DNA from: Geobacillus thermocatenulatus
Lineage (GTDB): Bacteria; Bacillota; Bacilli; Bacillales; Anoxybacillaceae
Assembly (NCBI RefSeq): GCF_002217655.1
Contig: NZ_NEWK01000002.1
Location: 1,777,650-1,841,649 of the forward strand
Direction: 5' to 3'
DNA: 64,000 nucleotides
The notes beneath the pieces are model-generated. The model did not search any database, was not told the DNA's origin, and saw only the letters and a list, made by a program, of their open reading frames with translations. Of the stretch, positions 18,240 through 28,212 are shown in pieces (position 1 is the first letter of the stretch; every line of letters starts with the position of its first letter). The position numbers and the translations under genes are program-made.

Positions 18240-18872
18240 TTACTCGCGCCATTTCGCAAACCACATGCTTATTTTCTCTTTTGTATTCTTGATTTGTCCA
18301 GCAAATCCTTTTACACGTCGAAAAAATTTTTCCATCCCGGCTCGTCTTGGCGGCGGCACCCGCCGCCAAATCATGATGCCCGTCCAACGCAGCGGAGCAA
18401 GCAAAAGGCGGATCATCTTCCAAACAGAAAGCAGCACAAACCGAACGATCCACAACAAAAGCCGCCAAACGATCAATAGAAGTGCCAGCGCCATTTGCCC
18501 AAGGAGGATGAGCGGGCGCATGACCATGAGGCGGAACAGCTGAACGAGCGTCTGTCCGAGTCTTACCGCCAGCCCAATGAACCACTCGAGCACTCGAATA
18601 TAAAAGGAGCGGAGCAAGCTTTGATAAGCGGCATATCCGCATAAAAGCGCGAGAAACAAATAAAAGCGAAGCTCGCCTTCATTGACGAAAAGAAGCACAT
18701 CAAACACGATGAGCGCCTGCACCGCCCAAAACAGCACGTCATTCACAAAGACGAGCCAGTGCGCCCGCTCATGCCGTTTCAACATCCGGCTGTACGTATC
18801 CCACGCCAGGCCAAGCCAGCCGCCCATGCCAATCATCGCCAGCATGGTGTACAGCTGTATGCTGACATTCAT
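18240..18872 (-). CDS. yabQ: spore cortex protein YabQ
   Basis: Membrane protein needed for spore cortex formation in B. subtilis (YabQ_BP family). The 210 residues start with two or three hydrophobic helices (about 1-75) and a longer amphipathic/hydrophobic stretch (about 80-150), ending in a very basic tail. The ATG overlaps the yabP stop by four bases (ATGA), so translation is coupled. The mechanism is unknown. Confidence 0.93.
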   Translation of the reverse strand: MNVSIQLYTMLAMIGMGGWLGLAWDTYSRMLKRHERAHWLVFVNDVLFWAVQALIVFDVLLFVNEGELRFYLFLALLCGYAAYQSLLRSFYIRVLEWFIGLAVRLGQTLVQLFRLMVMRPLILLGQMALALLLIVWRLLLWIVRFVLLSVWKMIRLLLAPLRWTGIMIWRRVPPPRRAGMEKFFRRVKGFAGQIKNTKEKISMWFAKWRE

Positions 18873-19174
18873 TTGAACAACTTGCTAAAGAATCCTTTAG
18901 CCTTCTCCTGATGGTCATCTAAATAAACGAGGTCGAAAATGCGCCCTTTAATCGAAACAACGCCTTTGTCGACATCTAAGTTTTTCATCTGCAAGTTTTG
19001 CCCGCGGATGGCCAAAAAGCCCATGACCGTCTCAAGCAAAAACTCCTCGTTGTCAAAACTCTCGACTTGTTTCACCCCGGTGATGTCAAGAAGGCGCCGG
19101 CCGCGCATGATCACATCATGTTCCTGGACCGGACCTTTGTTCGTGCTTCCGCCAAATTCATCGTGTCGACTCAT
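18869..19174 (-). CDS. yabP: sporulation protein YabP
   Basis: Member of the YabP/YqfC family, 101 residues, strongly conserved in the part GRRLLDITGVKQVESFDNEE and FLAIRGQNLQMKNLDV. Mother-cell expressed and linked to spore coat or cortex assembly in B. subtilis; no enzymatic activity is known. The ATG at 19174 has GGGGGAT five bases upstream; ATGs at 19180 and 19195 are in frame but poorly spaced. It is coupled to yabQ. Confidence 0.93.
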   Translation of the reverse strand: MSRHDEFGGSTNKGPVQEHDVIMRGRRLLDITGVKQVESFDNEEFLLETVMGFLAIRGQNLQMKNLDVDKGVVSIKGRIFDLVYLDDHQEKAKGFFSKLFK

Positions 19175-19296
19175 GTTCATCCCCCGCATTTCCATTTAGT
19201 ATCGAAAGCCGGCAAGGCCAACCGCCTTTTCTCATCCGTTGTTTGTACCATATGTATGTCAGCGGGGGATGGTTTAGAACAAGCCTGCAGGACAAA

Positions 19297-19578
19297 TTAG
19301 ACGTCGTCTTGTTCCGGCGCCGGGGTGGTCCGTTCTTCGCGGATCAATTCGTACAGCCCGGTTGCCTCCTCTTTTTTCGTTGTTTCTTTTAGATCCGTCA
19401 CTTTTACCGTTACCCGCTTTTGCCCAAATTGAATCGTCAATTCATCGCCGACTTTCACATCGGAGCTTGCTTTGGCGACATGGCCGTTGATCCACACTCT
19501 CCCTTGATCGGCGATTTCCTTCGCCAACGTGCGGCGTTTGATGAGGCGGGACACTTTTAAAAATTTATCAAGACGCAT
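19297..19578 (-). CDS. rqcP: ribosome quality control factor RqcP (S4 domain)
   Basis: Small S4-domain protein, 93 residues, that works with RqcH on stalled 50S subunits to add C-terminal alanine tails. The S4 motif spans residues 1-60 ([29 protein letters not shown]). The ATG at 19578, behind AAGGGGGAT, is the family start; a longer open frame running from 20079 is the shadow of mazG. It follows mazG by 13 bp and, like B. subtilis yabO, sits between mazG and yabP. Confidence 0.94.
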   Translation of the reverse strand: MRLDKFLKVSRLIKRRTLAKEIADQGRVWINGHVAKASSDVKVGDELTIQFGQKRVTVKVTDLKETTKKEEATGLYELIREERTTPAPEQDDV

Positions 19579-19591
19579 GGCATGATCCCCC

Positions 19592-21052
19592 TTACCGTTC
19601 GTTTTCTTTGGCTTCTTCCCAAAAACGATCGAGTTCGGCAAGCGAAAACGAGGTGATCGACCGGCCGCTTTTTCGCACTTGTTCCTCGATATAAGCGAAA
19701 CGGCGGGCAAATTTGTCGTTGGCCATTTGCAACGCTTCTTCCGGTTGAATCCCGTAATAACGGGCAAGGTTGATGAGCGCGAACAATAGATCGCCAAACT
19801 CGCCGACAAGCCGATCGCGACGGCCGCCGGACGTTTCGGCTCGAAACTCGGCCATTTCTTCTTCGACTTTTTGCCATATCGGCGCGGCATCATCCCAGTC
19901 AAACCCGACTTTCGCCGCTCGTTTCTGCAGCTCGTACGCCCGCATCGTCCCTGGCAGACTTTTCGGAATGTCGGCAAGAATCGATTCCGAAAGCCCGCCT
20001 CCTTTTTCTTTCTCCTTGATCTTCTCCCAGTTGGCAACGACTTGTTCGGCCGTCTCGGCCGTGACATCACCAAACACATGCGGGTGGCGTCGGATCATTT
20101 TCGCCGTCAGCGTGCGGATGACGTCGTCGATCGAAAACAACCCTCGGTCGGCGCCGATTTGCGCATGGAGCATCACTTGCAGCAGTACGTCGCCGAGCTC
20201 CTCGACCATATGATCATCGTCACCCTCGTCAATCGCCTCGAGCAGCTCATACGCCTCCTCAAGCAAATAGCGCTTCAGCGACGCATGCGTCTGCTTCCGA
20301 TCCCATGGGCAGCCGTTCGGCCCTCTCAGCGTGGCGATGACGCGACGCAGCGTCTCAAACCGGTGGTAAAGCAACGGCTCGTCCTTCACCGGCGGCACGT
20401 AGACGCTTGTCAAGTTGTCAAGCCCCGTCTCGCGGTCCAACTCATAAAGCGGCACGCGCTTTACTTGCTCGTCCTTCGTGCCTGCCGCGGTGACAATGTA
20501 GATTGGGTAATCGTCGGGAAGCTGCTCCATCAAAGAAAGCTTCACGTTCGAGGCCACAAACGAATCGTACACTTGACAAAAAACAGCATGCAGTGAAGGC
20601 GACCATTCTTCTCCTCGAAAAGTCGTCGCATCAAGCAACTGAAACCCTTCAATGGGATCGATGCGCACCGCCGTAAACAGCGCATCCAAAAAGCTTTGAC
20701 CACCTTCGATCACGATTCGGCAGACGCCGCGCCGCTCAGCTTCGAAAAGAAGCTGCACCGTCCGCTCGGCAACAAGCGGATGGCCGGGAACAGCGTAAAA
20801 CACATCGCCGCGCTTCGCTTGTTCCGTCAATCGATCGACGATGTCAGCGTACACATCAGCAAACTGCTCGTGTTTTTCATACACTTCATCAAATGACGTA
20901 AACGCAATCCCTTCCTCCACAAGCCATTTGACCACCGGGTGTTCTTTCGTCCGCAAAAAGAGCGGATGCGCCCGCTTTAGCTTTCGGTACACACCGATCG
21001 GCAGCTGTTTTACATCTCCGGCGCCGAGGCCGAACACATAAATCGTATTCAT
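19592..21052 (-). CDS. mazG: fusion of tetrapyrrole-methylase-like domain and MazG nucleotide pyrophosphohydrolase (YabN)
   Basis: A 486-residue protein. The N-terminal half (about 1-220) is a SAM-dependent methyltransferase-like domain of the tetrapyrrole methylase family, with GLGAGD near the start and [14 protein letters not shown] in the middle. The C-terminal half is a tandem MazG NTP pyrophosphohydrolase with [18 protein letters not shown] and EExxE helices ([27 protein letters not shown], and a second set [12 protein letters not shown]). MazG cleaves nucleoside triphosphates, plausibly damaged ones; the methylase half has no proven substrate. A methylase-MazG fusion is normal in Bacillaceae. 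Confidence 0.95.
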   Translation of the reverse strand: MNTIYVFGLGAGDVKQLPIGVYRKLKRAHPLFLRTKEHPVVKWLVEEGIAFTSFDEVYEKHEQFADVYADIVDRLTEQAKRGDVFYAVPGHPLVAERTVQLLFEAERRGVCRIVIEGGQSFLDALFTAVRIDPIEGFQLLDATTFRGEEWSPSLHAVFCQVYDSFVASNVKLSLMEQLPDDYPIYIVTAAGTKDEQVKRVPLYELDRETGLDNLTSVYVPPVKDEPLLYHRFETLRRVIATLRGPNGCPWDRKQTHASLKRYLLEEAYELLEAIDEGDDDHMVEELGDVLLQVMLHAQIGADRGLFSIDDVIRTLTAKMIRRHPHVFGDVTAETAEQVVANWEKIKEKEKGGGLSESILADIPKSLPGTMRAYELQKRAAKVGFDWDDAAPIWQKVEEEMAEFRAETSGGRRDRLVGEFGDLLFALINLARYYGIQPEEALQMANDKFARRFAYIEEQVRKSGRSITSFSLAELDRFWEEAKENER

Positions 21053-21058
21053 CGCCGA

Positions 21059-22609
21059 TCACCTGCCTCCTAATCGTAAACGGAATTTATTAGCCAATGG
21101 GAAAGCTGCCAACTCCTGTTCAGAAAAAACATGTCCTTTCACAATACACGCAAGGTAAACGACAGCACCGATGGCAACGCCGCCAAGCGCCTCGGCAGCC
21201 GCCCATAGCCGCCCCTCGCTCGAGCTGTCCATCAGCCACCTATACCCATGCAAGACGACAGCCATCATAGCGGCCGCTTTCACGGTTGGGTACATGTATT
21301 TCCGGCCCGCCATCCAATATTCTCGCGGCAAAAAGGCGCATAAAAAGCCGGCCATAAGCGCATAAGCACCCGTCGTCGCCGCGGCGGCGCCAAGCGCTCC
21401 AAACCGCGGAGCAAGCCAATGCATAAGCGCGGCCTTCCCCGCCACTGCCAACGCCACGCCGGCAGCGGCCGTCCATTCCCTCCCCATTCCTTGCAATAAT
21501 GCAGAGGCGGTCAACGCGATCGTCGTAAAAAAGACAGAGGAGGACAAGACGGCGAGAACCGACGAACCGTAGTCATTCTCGAACAACATCGCATTGATCG
21601 GTCGAATGAGGCAAATGAGCCCTAACGAAGCACCAAGCCCGATGACAACGGCAAGCCGGATGGACAGCGCTCCATAGGCGAAAACGGCACCTTGGCGGCG
21701 CTCTCCAGAAAGAAGGGGAACAAGCGCCAATGAAAACGACGTGCCGACGACCGTGCCGAGCTGAATGAGCGGCTGACCGCGGTCGTACACTCCTTTTAGC
21801 CGCTGCACCTCATCGAGCCTTGCCCCCGCTTCCTGTAGAAGCGGAACGAATAAAAAGGAATCGACGAGTGGAATCAGCGTCAACGCCATATTCGTCAAGC
21901 AAATGACCGTCCCCGCCGTCAATAAACGCCGGCCCACCTGTCGATCCCAAGCTGGCGGCGTGCGGCCCGCCGTTTTTAGCCGCCGACGCCGGGACAGGAA
22001 GAAAAGCAAAATGAAAAGCGCCGCCGTCATGCCTACTAGCGTCCCTGCGACCGCTGCCATGCCGCAAGCATAGACGTCGGCGCCGCGCTGCACCGCTCCA
22101 TACGACAGCCCTAAAATCGCCGTCACCCGGACGAATTGCTCGCCAACTTGGGACGCCGCCGTCGGCGTCATATCATGCCGCCCTTGGAAATAGCCACGCA
22201 ACAACGCGATGGGCGGAAACAGCAAAAACGAAAATGAAAGCAAGCGAACGAGCGGCGTAAGCCGTCCATCGCCCATCGCCGAGGCCATCACCCCCGCCCC
22301 TAGATACAGCGAAGCAAACAGGATGACGCCAAGGACGCTTAACACCAACAAGGCGACGCGCACACTAGCGGCAGCGCCCGCTTCATCCTGTCCCGCCAAC
22401 CGCTCGGCGACAAGCTTCGAGACGGCAACCGGGTAGCCGGTCAACGAGAGTGCGACGACGATGCCATAAATCGGGTACACTTGTTGGTAAATATAAAAAC
22501 CAATGTCCCCGACCATATTTTGATACGGAACACGGTACAAAGCGCTTAATAGTTTTGCGGCCAAAGCGGCGGCCGTTAAGATCGCCGCCCCTTTCCATAC
22601 GTTTCCCAT
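21059..22609 (-). CDS. yabM: polysaccharide/lipid flippase-like membrane protein YabM (MVF/MATE fold)
   Basis: A 516-residue protein with about 14 hydrophobic helices, of the polysaccharide-biosynthesis transporter family that also holds SpoVB and MurJ-like exporters. The N-terminus WKGAAILTAAALAAKLLSAL and the NMVGDIGFYIYQQVYPIYG segment are typical. Export of a lipid-linked cell-wall precursor is a reasonable inference; the substrate is unknown. The ATG at 22609 lies 7 nt after GAGGGGAG. It precedes mazG with a 6-bp gap. Confidence 0.9.
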   Translation of the reverse strand: MGNVWKGAAILTAAALAAKLLSALYRVPYQNMVGDIGFYIYQQVYPIYGIVVALSLTGYPVAVSKLVAERLAGQDEAGAAASVRVALLVLSVLGVILFASLYLGAGVMASAMGDGRLTPLVRLLSFSFLLFPPIALLRGYFQGRHDMTPTAASQVGEQFVRVTAILGLSYGAVQRGADVYACGMAAVAGTLVGMTAALFILLFFLSRRRRLKTAGRTPPAWDRQVGRRLLTAGTVICLTNMALTLIPLVDSFLFVPLLQEAGARLDEVQRLKGVYDRGQPLIQLGTVVGTSFSLALVPLLSGERRQGAVFAYGALSIRLAVVIGLGASLGLICLIRPINAMLFENDYGSSVLAVLSSSVFFTTIALTASALLQGMGREWTAAAGVALAVAGKAALMHWLAPRFGALGAAAATTGAYALMAGFLCAFLPREYWMAGRKYMYPTVKAAAMMAVVLHGYRWLMDSSSEGRLWAAAEALGGVAIGAVVYLACIVKGHVFSEQELAAFPLANKFRLRLGGR

Positions 22610-22698
22610 CCAGTTTCTCCCCTCGCATAGACAACCCACTCAACCTAGACGCCGGAGGGCGATAGAAGCCGCCAAGCGCCATGATGGCTACGCTCGAT

Positions 22699-22728
22699 AT
22701 TATAGCGCAACTTCCGCCTGTTGAACAA
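22699..22728 (-). promoter_or_regulatory. possible promoter of yabM-mazG-rqcP
   Basis: TTGTTC (22728-22723), 18 bp, TATAAT (22704-22699). It lies 90 bp before the yabM start in the 273-bp gap after spoVT. The rest of that gap holds the spoVT terminator and nothing else that can be supported. Confidence 0.5.
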
Positions 22729-22845
22729 AGGTGATGGTCAACTCGCACGGCTTCATGCGCTGTTCCGCAAGCCAGGCGGACGAAAAAAGCAGGATGTGGA
22801 AGCGATTCCGGGATTCAAGGCATCTCGCCCCCATTTGCCGGGCGG

Positions 22846-22872
22846 AAAAAAGGCAGCCTGTGAAGCTGCCTT
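22846..22872 (-). terminator. Rho-independent terminator after spoVT
   Basis: Stem AGGCAGC/GCTGCCT with loop TTCACAG followed by TTTTTTCC on the minus strand, 11 bp after the spoVT stop. Confidence 0.9.
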
Positions 22873-22882
22873 GTTGTTTCGC

Positions 22883-23419
22883 CTATTGTTCCATTTGTCG
22901 AGCCAAAAAGCTGGCGGCTGTTTCTACTGCTTTATGCTCCACTTCGCCAAGCGTTTTCTCACGCGATAAAATGATGACGGCTCCGATCGGATCGCCGTTG
23001 GCGACAATCGGGCCGATCGTATACGACTTCAACGTTTCCGTCATCCCGTCAACGAGCTCGACTTCCCCTTCCTCCGTATGGAGGATGGAATTGCGGTCTT
23101 CCATGGCTTTTTCCACCAACGGGCTGACGCTTTTGTTCATATACTCTTTTTTCGAAACGCCGGCGACAGCGATGTATACATCGCGGTCGCAAATGAGCAC
23201 AGGCTGGCCGAGGCTGTCAAACAGCGCTTCGGCGTACTCTTTGGCAAAGTCGCCTAATTCACTGATCGGCGAATATTTTTTCAAAATGACTTCTCCATCG
23301 CGGTCAACAAATATTTCGAGCGGATCTCCTTCGCGAATGCGCAACGTTCTGCGAATTTCCTTCGGAATGACAACCCTTCCCAAATCATCAATGCGACGAA
23401 CAATACCGGTTGCTTTCAT
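22883..23419 (-). CDS. spoVT: stage V sporulation transcription factor SpoVT
   Basis: AbrB-like regulator of sigma-G genes in the forespore. Residues 1-50 form the swapped-hairpin SpoVT/AbrB DNA-binding domain (ATGIVRRIDDLGRVVIPKEI) and residues about 55-178 a GAF domain. The ATG at 23419 gives 178 residues, the exact B. subtilis length; the frame is open to 23554 but that stretch contains the promoter. Its N-terminal domain closely resembles AbrB encoded at 42460. A sigma-G-like promoter lies upstream. Confidence 0.97.
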   Translation of the reverse strand: MKATGIVRRIDDLGRVVIPKEIRRTLRIREGDPLEIFVDRDGEVILKKYSPISELGDFAKEYAEALFDSLGQPVLICDRDVYIAVAGVSKKEYMNKSVSPLVEKAMEDRNSILHTEEGEVELVDGMTETLKSYTIGPIVANGDPIGAVIILSREKTLGEVEHKAVETAASFLARQMEQ

Positions 23420-23502
23420 GCCTTGTATACCCTCACTTTCATCTAGGATTTGAAGGATACTCCGATGAACCCTTGCAATGGGGAATTCACCATTGTTGTC
23501 AT

Positions 23503-23531
23503 TAGTATCCTTCACAATCCACGTTCTATAC
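23503..23531 (-). promoter_or_regulatory. sigma-G/sigma-F-like promoter of spoVT
   Basis: GTATA (23531-23527), 17 bp, GATACTA (23509-23503). This fits GHATR-N17/18-CATNMTA with one mismatch in the -10 and agrees with known sigma-G dependence of spoVT. The start codon is 84 bp downstream of the -10 element. Confidence 0.65.
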
Positions 23532-23627
23532 GTGATGAAAGTGATTTTGGCCATTTTAGATAAAATTGCCCATCCTTCATTATCGCCACATGCAAGAAAC
23601 GATAAACATCATAAAACTTTTTCTTGA

Positions 23628-26600
23628 TTATGCCGTCACCGACTTCTCTTTTTCCACCCCGGACAGCCGCCGCAGCGTCTCTTCTAAAATCATCAGCCAC
23701 TCGTGCGGCTTCATTTCCTTGATATAGAGCACAATTTTCAACTTCGCTCCGTCCATGCCAAACCCGAATAAGCGGCCATGCCGGCGTCCAATGTCAGATA
23801 GACGCTGGATTTCCACCGTTTTCGATGCCGGTTCAGTAAACAAGATGTCAATTTGCTGCTTATGTTGCTTCATCGATTCGACGCCAAGCTGCTTGGCCAA
23901 CACCTTCAACTCCGCAATTTGGAACAAATACGCAACTTCATCTGGATAATCGCCGAAGCGGTCGACCATTTCCTCACGCAGCTCCTCAATGTCTTCGAGC
24001 GTCTCCACTGCCTTAAATCGCTTGTACATCTCGATCTTTTGCAATTCGTCTGCAATGTATGTGCTCGGAATATAGGCGTCGACTTCGACATCGATGACGA
24101 CATCCGGCTGCTCTTCTTCCCGCTTGATGCCGCGCCGTTTCTCGATGGCTTCTTTCAACATTTGCGAATACAAATCGAATCCGACCGAGTCGATAAAGCC
24201 GTGCTGTTCGGCACCGAGAATGTTGCCTGCTCCGCGGATCGACAAATCGCGCATGGCAATTTTAAAACCAGAACCGAGCTCGGTAAACTCTTTAATGGCT
24301 TGCAGCCGCTTTTCTGCCGCTTCATTGAGCACTTTATCTTTCCGATAGGTGAAATACGCATAAGCGACGCGGTTGGAGCGGCCGACGCGCCCGCGCAGCT
24401 GGTACAGCTGCGACAATCCCATCCGGTCGGCGTCATAGACGATGAGCGTGTTGACATTCGGAATATCGATGCCCGTTTCAATGATCGTCGTCGTCACCAG
24501 CACATCGTATTGCCCTTCCAAAAACGCCAAAATCGTCGATTCGAGCTCCGTTTCCGACATGCGGCCATGCACGTAAGTGACGCGCGCTTCCGGGACAAGC
24601 TGTGCGATTTCTTCCGCTTTCAAATCGATGTCTTCAATATGGTTGTAAAGGAAAAACACCTGCCCGTCGCGGGCGAGCTCACGTTCAATCGCCTCTTTGA
24701 CGAGTTCGGGCGTATATTCCATGACATACGTTTGCACCGGGAATCGGTTTTCAGGCGGCGTCTCGATGATCGACAAATCGCGCACGCCGATCATCGACAT
24801 ATGCAACGTACGCGGAATCGGCGTCGCCGTTAAGGTGAGCACGTCGATGTTCGCCTTCAGCTGCTTGATTTTTTCTTTATGCGCCACGCCAAACCGTTGC
24901 TCCTCGTCGATAATGAGCAAGCCTAAATCTTTAAACTTCACGTCTTTCGACAGCAGCCGATGCGTGCCGATGACCATATCGATCGTACCGTCCTTCAACC
25001 CTTTGATTGTCTCGGCTTGCTGTTTTTTCGTGCGAAATCGGTTTAACAGACCAACCTTGATCGGAAACCCTTGAAACCGTTCGCGCACCGTTTCGTAATG
25101 CTGTTGGGCTAGGATCGTCGTCGGCACAAGAAAGGCCACTTGTTTGCCGTCCATAATGGCTTTAAACGCCGCCCGCAACGCCACTTCCGTCTTCCCGTAG
25201 CCGACATCGCCGCAAAGGAGGCGGTCCATCGGTTTGTCGCTCTCCATATCACGCTTAATTTCCTCAATCGACCGAAGTTGATCTTCCGTCTCTTGATACG
25301 GAAACGCCGCTTCAAATTCGCGCTGCATCTCGGTGTCCGGCGAAAACGCATATCCTTTGCTTGCCTCACGCTCGGCGTACAGCTTGATTAAATCTTCAGC
25401 AATATCCTGGACGGATGATTCCACTTTCCTTTTGACCTTTTTCCATTCCGAACCGCCGAGCTTGTAAATTTTTGGCTCTTTCCCTTCCGAACCGACGTAT
25501 TTTTGCACTTGATCGATTTGGTCGACCGGAACATACAGCGTATCGCCGCCTTGGTACTGGATATGAATATAGTCTTTATGCACCCCGTTGATTTCTAACG
25601 TCTCGATGCCTAAATATTTCCCGATGCCATGGTTCACATGGACGACGTAGTCGCCGACTTGCAATTCGGCGTAGCTTTTGATCCGCTCGGCGTTGGACAG
25701 CTTTTGCCGACGCATCGGGCGTTTGATCCGTTTTTTGAACAGCTCTTCTTCTGTGATGACGGCAATTTTTTGCAACGGCAATTCAAACCCGGTATTTAAA
25801 TCTCCTTCAAGGAGCTGGCATTTGCCATGCAGCAAAGCCGCATCGCGTCCAAGCGGCAACGCGTCAATCTCATAATCTTGAAGCAATGATTGCAACTTTT
25901 TCACCTGGGCGGCATTTGGCGCCAAAAACACGACCGCATAGTTTGCCTTTGTCCATCGCTCGACTTCGGATTGAAGAAGCGCCATTTGCCCATGGAAGTT
26001 TTGCATCTGTTTGCACGTAATATTGACGACGTTTTGTGGGTGGGCATACGGAACATGGCGCAAAAACAACGATAAGTATACCCGCTGGAATCGATGTTTT
26101 TGCAATAATTCAGAAAACGAATGCGAAAGCGGCACACCATGAATCATTTTCCCGCCGTCAAGCAAACTCGTATACCATTCCGCCTCTTCGCGGTCCAACC
26201 GTTCCGCCGCCTCTTGCAGCCGGCTCATTTCATCCATGAGCAGCACGCCGTCTTCTGGCAGGTAATCTAGCAAACTCGCAACCTTTTCATAAAAAAGGGA
26301 CATATATTTATATTGTTGCTCCATTTCCTGCCCCTCGCGCAATTGCTCAAGTTCAGCGTGAATATGTTCATACATCCGCTGTTTGGCGGCCTCATCTTTC
26401 ATCGTCTCCAAACTCGACGCAAGCCCCGCTTCAATCCGCTCGATTCCTCGACGCCGCGTCTCGCCATCGAGAATGATTTCATCGGCCGGCCCGATCATGA
26501 TGCGCTCGATTTGCTCTTGCGAACGTTGGTCGTCAGGGGTGAACGTCCGAATCGATTCGATTTCCGTATCAAACAGCTCGATGCGGTACGGAAGTTCAGC

Positions 26601-27161
26601 AGTCAATGGATAAATGTCGATGATGCCGCCGCGAACGCTGAACTCTCCGGGGGCGGAAACGGTGCCGACCCGCTTGTACCCCATTTGCACAAACTTCTGT
26701 TTACAACGTTCTACATCGAACTCTTGTCCAACGGAGAAGGTGAACAAATATTGCTTCCAAAGCGACGGGGGCGGCAACAAACGCCGCAAGCCGGCGACCG
26801 GGCAGACGACGACTCCTTTTCCGCCTTGCACCCAATGGTTCATAATCTCTAGGCGCTGCGCCTTCAGCTCCGGGCTGGCGACCGCCATCTCAGCGGCGAT
26901 CACTTCGTTCACCGAGTAAAGGAATACGTCTTCCGGGCCGAGCAATGAAACGAGATCATCATACATTTTTTGCGCCTGAAACAAATTGTGAGAGACGACT
27001 AACAGCGGCCGGCCTGTCTCCTTGTAAAGCGTGGAAATAAAAACAGACCGGGCCGATCCGGACAGCCCGGCGACAAGCTGTTCCTTCAAACGGACATGGA
27101 GCCCTTCGATGATCGTACGGACATCTTGGTTTTCAGCTAAATAGCGATGCAACGAAAGCAC
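23628..27161 (-). CDS. mfd: transcription-repair coupling factor
   Basis: SF2 translocase that removes RNA polymerase stalled at lesions and recruits UvrA. The 1177 residues, equal to B. subtilis Mfd, hold a UvrB-like N-terminal region, the RNA-polymerase-interacting domain (LQVGDYVVHVNHGIGKYLG, about 485-505), a RecG-like motor with Walker A GDVGYGKTEVA, DEEQ in LLIIDEEQRFGV and TATPIPRTLHMS, and a C-terminal TRCF domain. The start is a GTG at 27161 behind AGGAGG; an in-frame TTG at 27182 is upstream of that site and unlikely. It lies downstream of fin. Confidence 0.97.
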   Translation of the reverse strand: MLSLHRYLAENQDVRTIIEGLHVRLKEQLVAGLSGSARSVFISTLYKETGRPLLVVSHNLFQAQKMYDDLVSLLGPEDVFLYSVNEVIAAEMAVASPELKAQRLEIMNHWVQGGKGVVVCPVAGLRRLLPPPSLWKQYLFTFSVGQEFDVERCKQKFVQMGYKRVGTVSAPGEFSVRGGIIDIYPLTAELPYRIELFDTEIESIRTFTPDDQRSQEQIERIMIGPADEIILDGETRRRGIERIEAGLASSLETMKDEAAKQRMYEHIHAELEQLREGQEMEQQYKYMSLFYEKVASLLDYLPEDGVLLMDEMSRLQEAAERLDREEAEWYTSLLDGGKMIHGVPLSHSFSELLQKHRFQRVYLSLFLRHVPYAHPQNVVNITCKQMQNFHGQMALLQSEVERWTKANYAVVFLAPNAAQVKKLQSLLQDYEIDALPLGRDAALLHGKCQLLEGDLNTGFELPLQKIAVITEEELFKKRIKRPMRRQKLSNAERIKSYAELQVGDYVVHVNHGIGKYLGIETLEINGVHKDYIHIQYQGGDTLYVPVDQIDQVQKYVGSEGKEPKIYKLGGSEWKKVKRKVESSVQDIAEDLIKLYAEREASKGYAFSPDTEMQREFEAAFPYQETEDQLRSIEEIKRDMESDKPMDRLLCGDVGYGKTEVALRAAFKAIMDGKQVAFLVPTTILAQQHYETVRERFQGFPIKVGLLNRFRTKKQQAETIKGLKDGTIDMVIGTHRLLSKDVKFKDLGLLIIDEEQRFGVAHKEKIKQLKANIDVLTLTATPIPRTLHMSMIGVRDLSIIETPPENRFPVQTYVMEYTPELVKEAIERELARDGQVFFLYNHIEDIDLKAEEIAQLVPEARVTYVHGRMSETELESTILAFLEGQYDVLVTTTIIETGIDIPNVNTLIVYDADRMGLSQLYQLRGRVGRSNRVAYAYFTYRKDKVLNEAAEKRLQAIKEFTELGSGFKIAMRDLSIRGAGNILGAEQHGFIDSVGFDLYSQMLKEAIEKRRGIKREEEQPDVVIDVEVDAYIPSTYIADELQKIEMYKRFKAVETLEDIEELREEMVDRFGDYPDEVAYLFQIAELKVLAKQLGVESMKQHKQQIDILFTEPASKTVEIQRLSDIGRRHGRLFGFGMDGAKLKIVLYIKEMKPHEWLMILEETLRRLSGVEKEKSVTA

Positions 27162-27221
27162 CCCTATTCTCCCTCCTCTCAACGCCAGTTTCTTTCCATT
27201 TCACGATTCTTTCGCAAACGC

Positions 27222-27245
27222 AAAAACGCTTTGGTCGCCCAAAGC
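27222..27245 (-). terminator. probable terminator after fin
   Basis: A perfect 7-bp stem GCTTTGG/CCAAAGC with a 4-nt loop is followed by GTTTTTG on the minus strand, six bases after the fin stop. The T run is interrupted, so read-through into mfd is plausible. Confidence 0.6.
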
Positions 27246-27250
27246 CGCCC

Positions 27251-27481
27251 TTAATGGATGAATTTTTCGTATTGATGCCATTCCGGGTTTCGCGCCAGCG
27301 CCTCTTGACAGTCTTCACAAATCGTTTTCACATGAATGTCGCCGTTTGGTTCATACGAAATCATCTCGAGCCGTTCCTCTTCCGTTAAGTGGTGGAATCC
27401 CAGTTTCTCGCTGTATATCGGCATTTGCTCAATCGTTCCGACTTTTGCACCGCAATGGCGGCAATAGTAATGCAGCGCCAT
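27251..27481 (-). CDS. fin: anti-sigma-F factor Fin
   Basis: Small zinc protein that binds RNA polymerase and helps the change from sigma-F to sigma-G in the forespore. The 76 residues carry two CxxC knuckles, YYCRHCGAK near residue 6-14 and TICEDCQE near residue 53-60, the usual treble-clef-like arrangement. The ATG follows AAGGAGG. Length and position between pth and mfd are as in B. subtilis yabK. Confidence 0.95.
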   Translation of the reverse strand: MALHYYCRHCGAKVGTIEQMPIYSEKLGFHHLTEEERLEMISYEPNGDIHVKTICEDCQEALARNPEWHQYEKFIH

Positions 27482-27563
27482 TCAAGCCAACCTCCTTACT
27501 GGGCACCTGCTGTTCCGTCCATAAGGCAGGAAAAGCCGACGCTTCGGCAGCCTCCCGTACTCA

Positions 27564-27593
27564 CATTGTGCACCAGTTCAGAGGAAAATATTC
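27564..27593 (-). promoter_or_regulatory. possible sigma-F/G promoter of fin
   Basis: GAATA (27593-27589), 18 bp, CACAATG (27570-27564) on the minus strand. The -10 matches CATNMTA at five of seven. fin is a sigma-F and sigma-G gene in B. subtilis. A short GCCGA/TCGGC hairpin with TTTT at about 27531-27550 lies between this element and fin, which weakens the call. Confidence 0.4.
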
Positions 27594-28152
27594 ACTCGTT
27601 AAAATCATTCATTACTTGAATAAATGGCGCCTTCACCGCCTGTTCACACGCATCGGCCGCCCGCAGCACCGCTTTGTCCACCGCCAATTTTTCCTCTTCT
27701 GTCAATCGGCCTAGCACGTAGTCCGTGACCGGCTGACCGCCGGCCGGCCGGCCGATGCCGATGCGGATGCGCTTAAACTGCTCGGTGCCAAGGTGATGAA
27801 TGAGCGATTTGACGCCGTTATGGCCGCCGGAACTCCCCTTTAAGCGAAGGCGGATTTTCCCTGGCGGGAGATCGAGGTCATCGTAAATGACGATGACATC
27901 ATCGATGGCAATGTCGTAGTAATCCATAAGTGGGCGAACACATTCTCCTGATAAATTCATATATGTCAACGGCTTGCATAATGCTACTTTTTCGCCAGAA
28001 ACGGACGCCGTTCCGAACAAGCCGCGAAATTTAGCGGTTTTTAACGATACATCCCAGCGCTTCGCCAGCTCATCGATGACCCAAAAGCCGACATTGTGCC
28101 TTGTTTGCTCATACTCCTTGCCCGGATTGCCGAGCCCGACAAACAGCTTCAA
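27592..28152 (-). CDS. pth: peptidyl-tRNA hydrolase
   Basis: Releases peptides from drop-off peptidyl-tRNA; essential. Motifs are [20 protein letters not shown] at residues 4-23, with the catalytic histidine at 20, then [10 protein letters not shown] and [11 protein letters not shown]. The 186-residue length is normal. The start is TTG at 28152 within a GAGGAGCGCGAGGA context; there is no earlier ATG. In B. subtilis the gene is spoVC, named from a sporulation-defective allele. It follows rplY across a hairpin terminator. Confidence 0.97.
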   Translation of the reverse strand: MKLFVGLGNPGKEYEQTRHNVGFWVIDELAKRWDVSLKTAKFRGLFGTASVSGEKVALCKPLTYMNLSGECVRPLMDYYDIAIDDVIVIYDDLDLPPGKIRLRLKGSSGGHNGVKSLIHHLGTEQFKRIRIGIGRPAGGQPVTDYVLGRLTEEEKLAVDKAVLRAADACEQAVKAPFIQVMNDFNE

Positions 28153-28183
28153 TCCTCGCGCTCCTCTCTTTGCATGATACTAC

Positions 28184-28211
28184 AAAAGACGTAACCGAAA
28201 CGGTTACGTCT
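28184..28211 (-). terminator. Rho-independent terminator after rplY
   Basis: A perfect 10-bp stem AGACGTAACC/GGTTACGTCT with loop GTTTC, followed by TTTTG on the minus strand, directly after the rplY stop. The T tract is short, so some read-through into pth is likely. Confidence 0.75.
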
Positions 28212-28212
28212 G

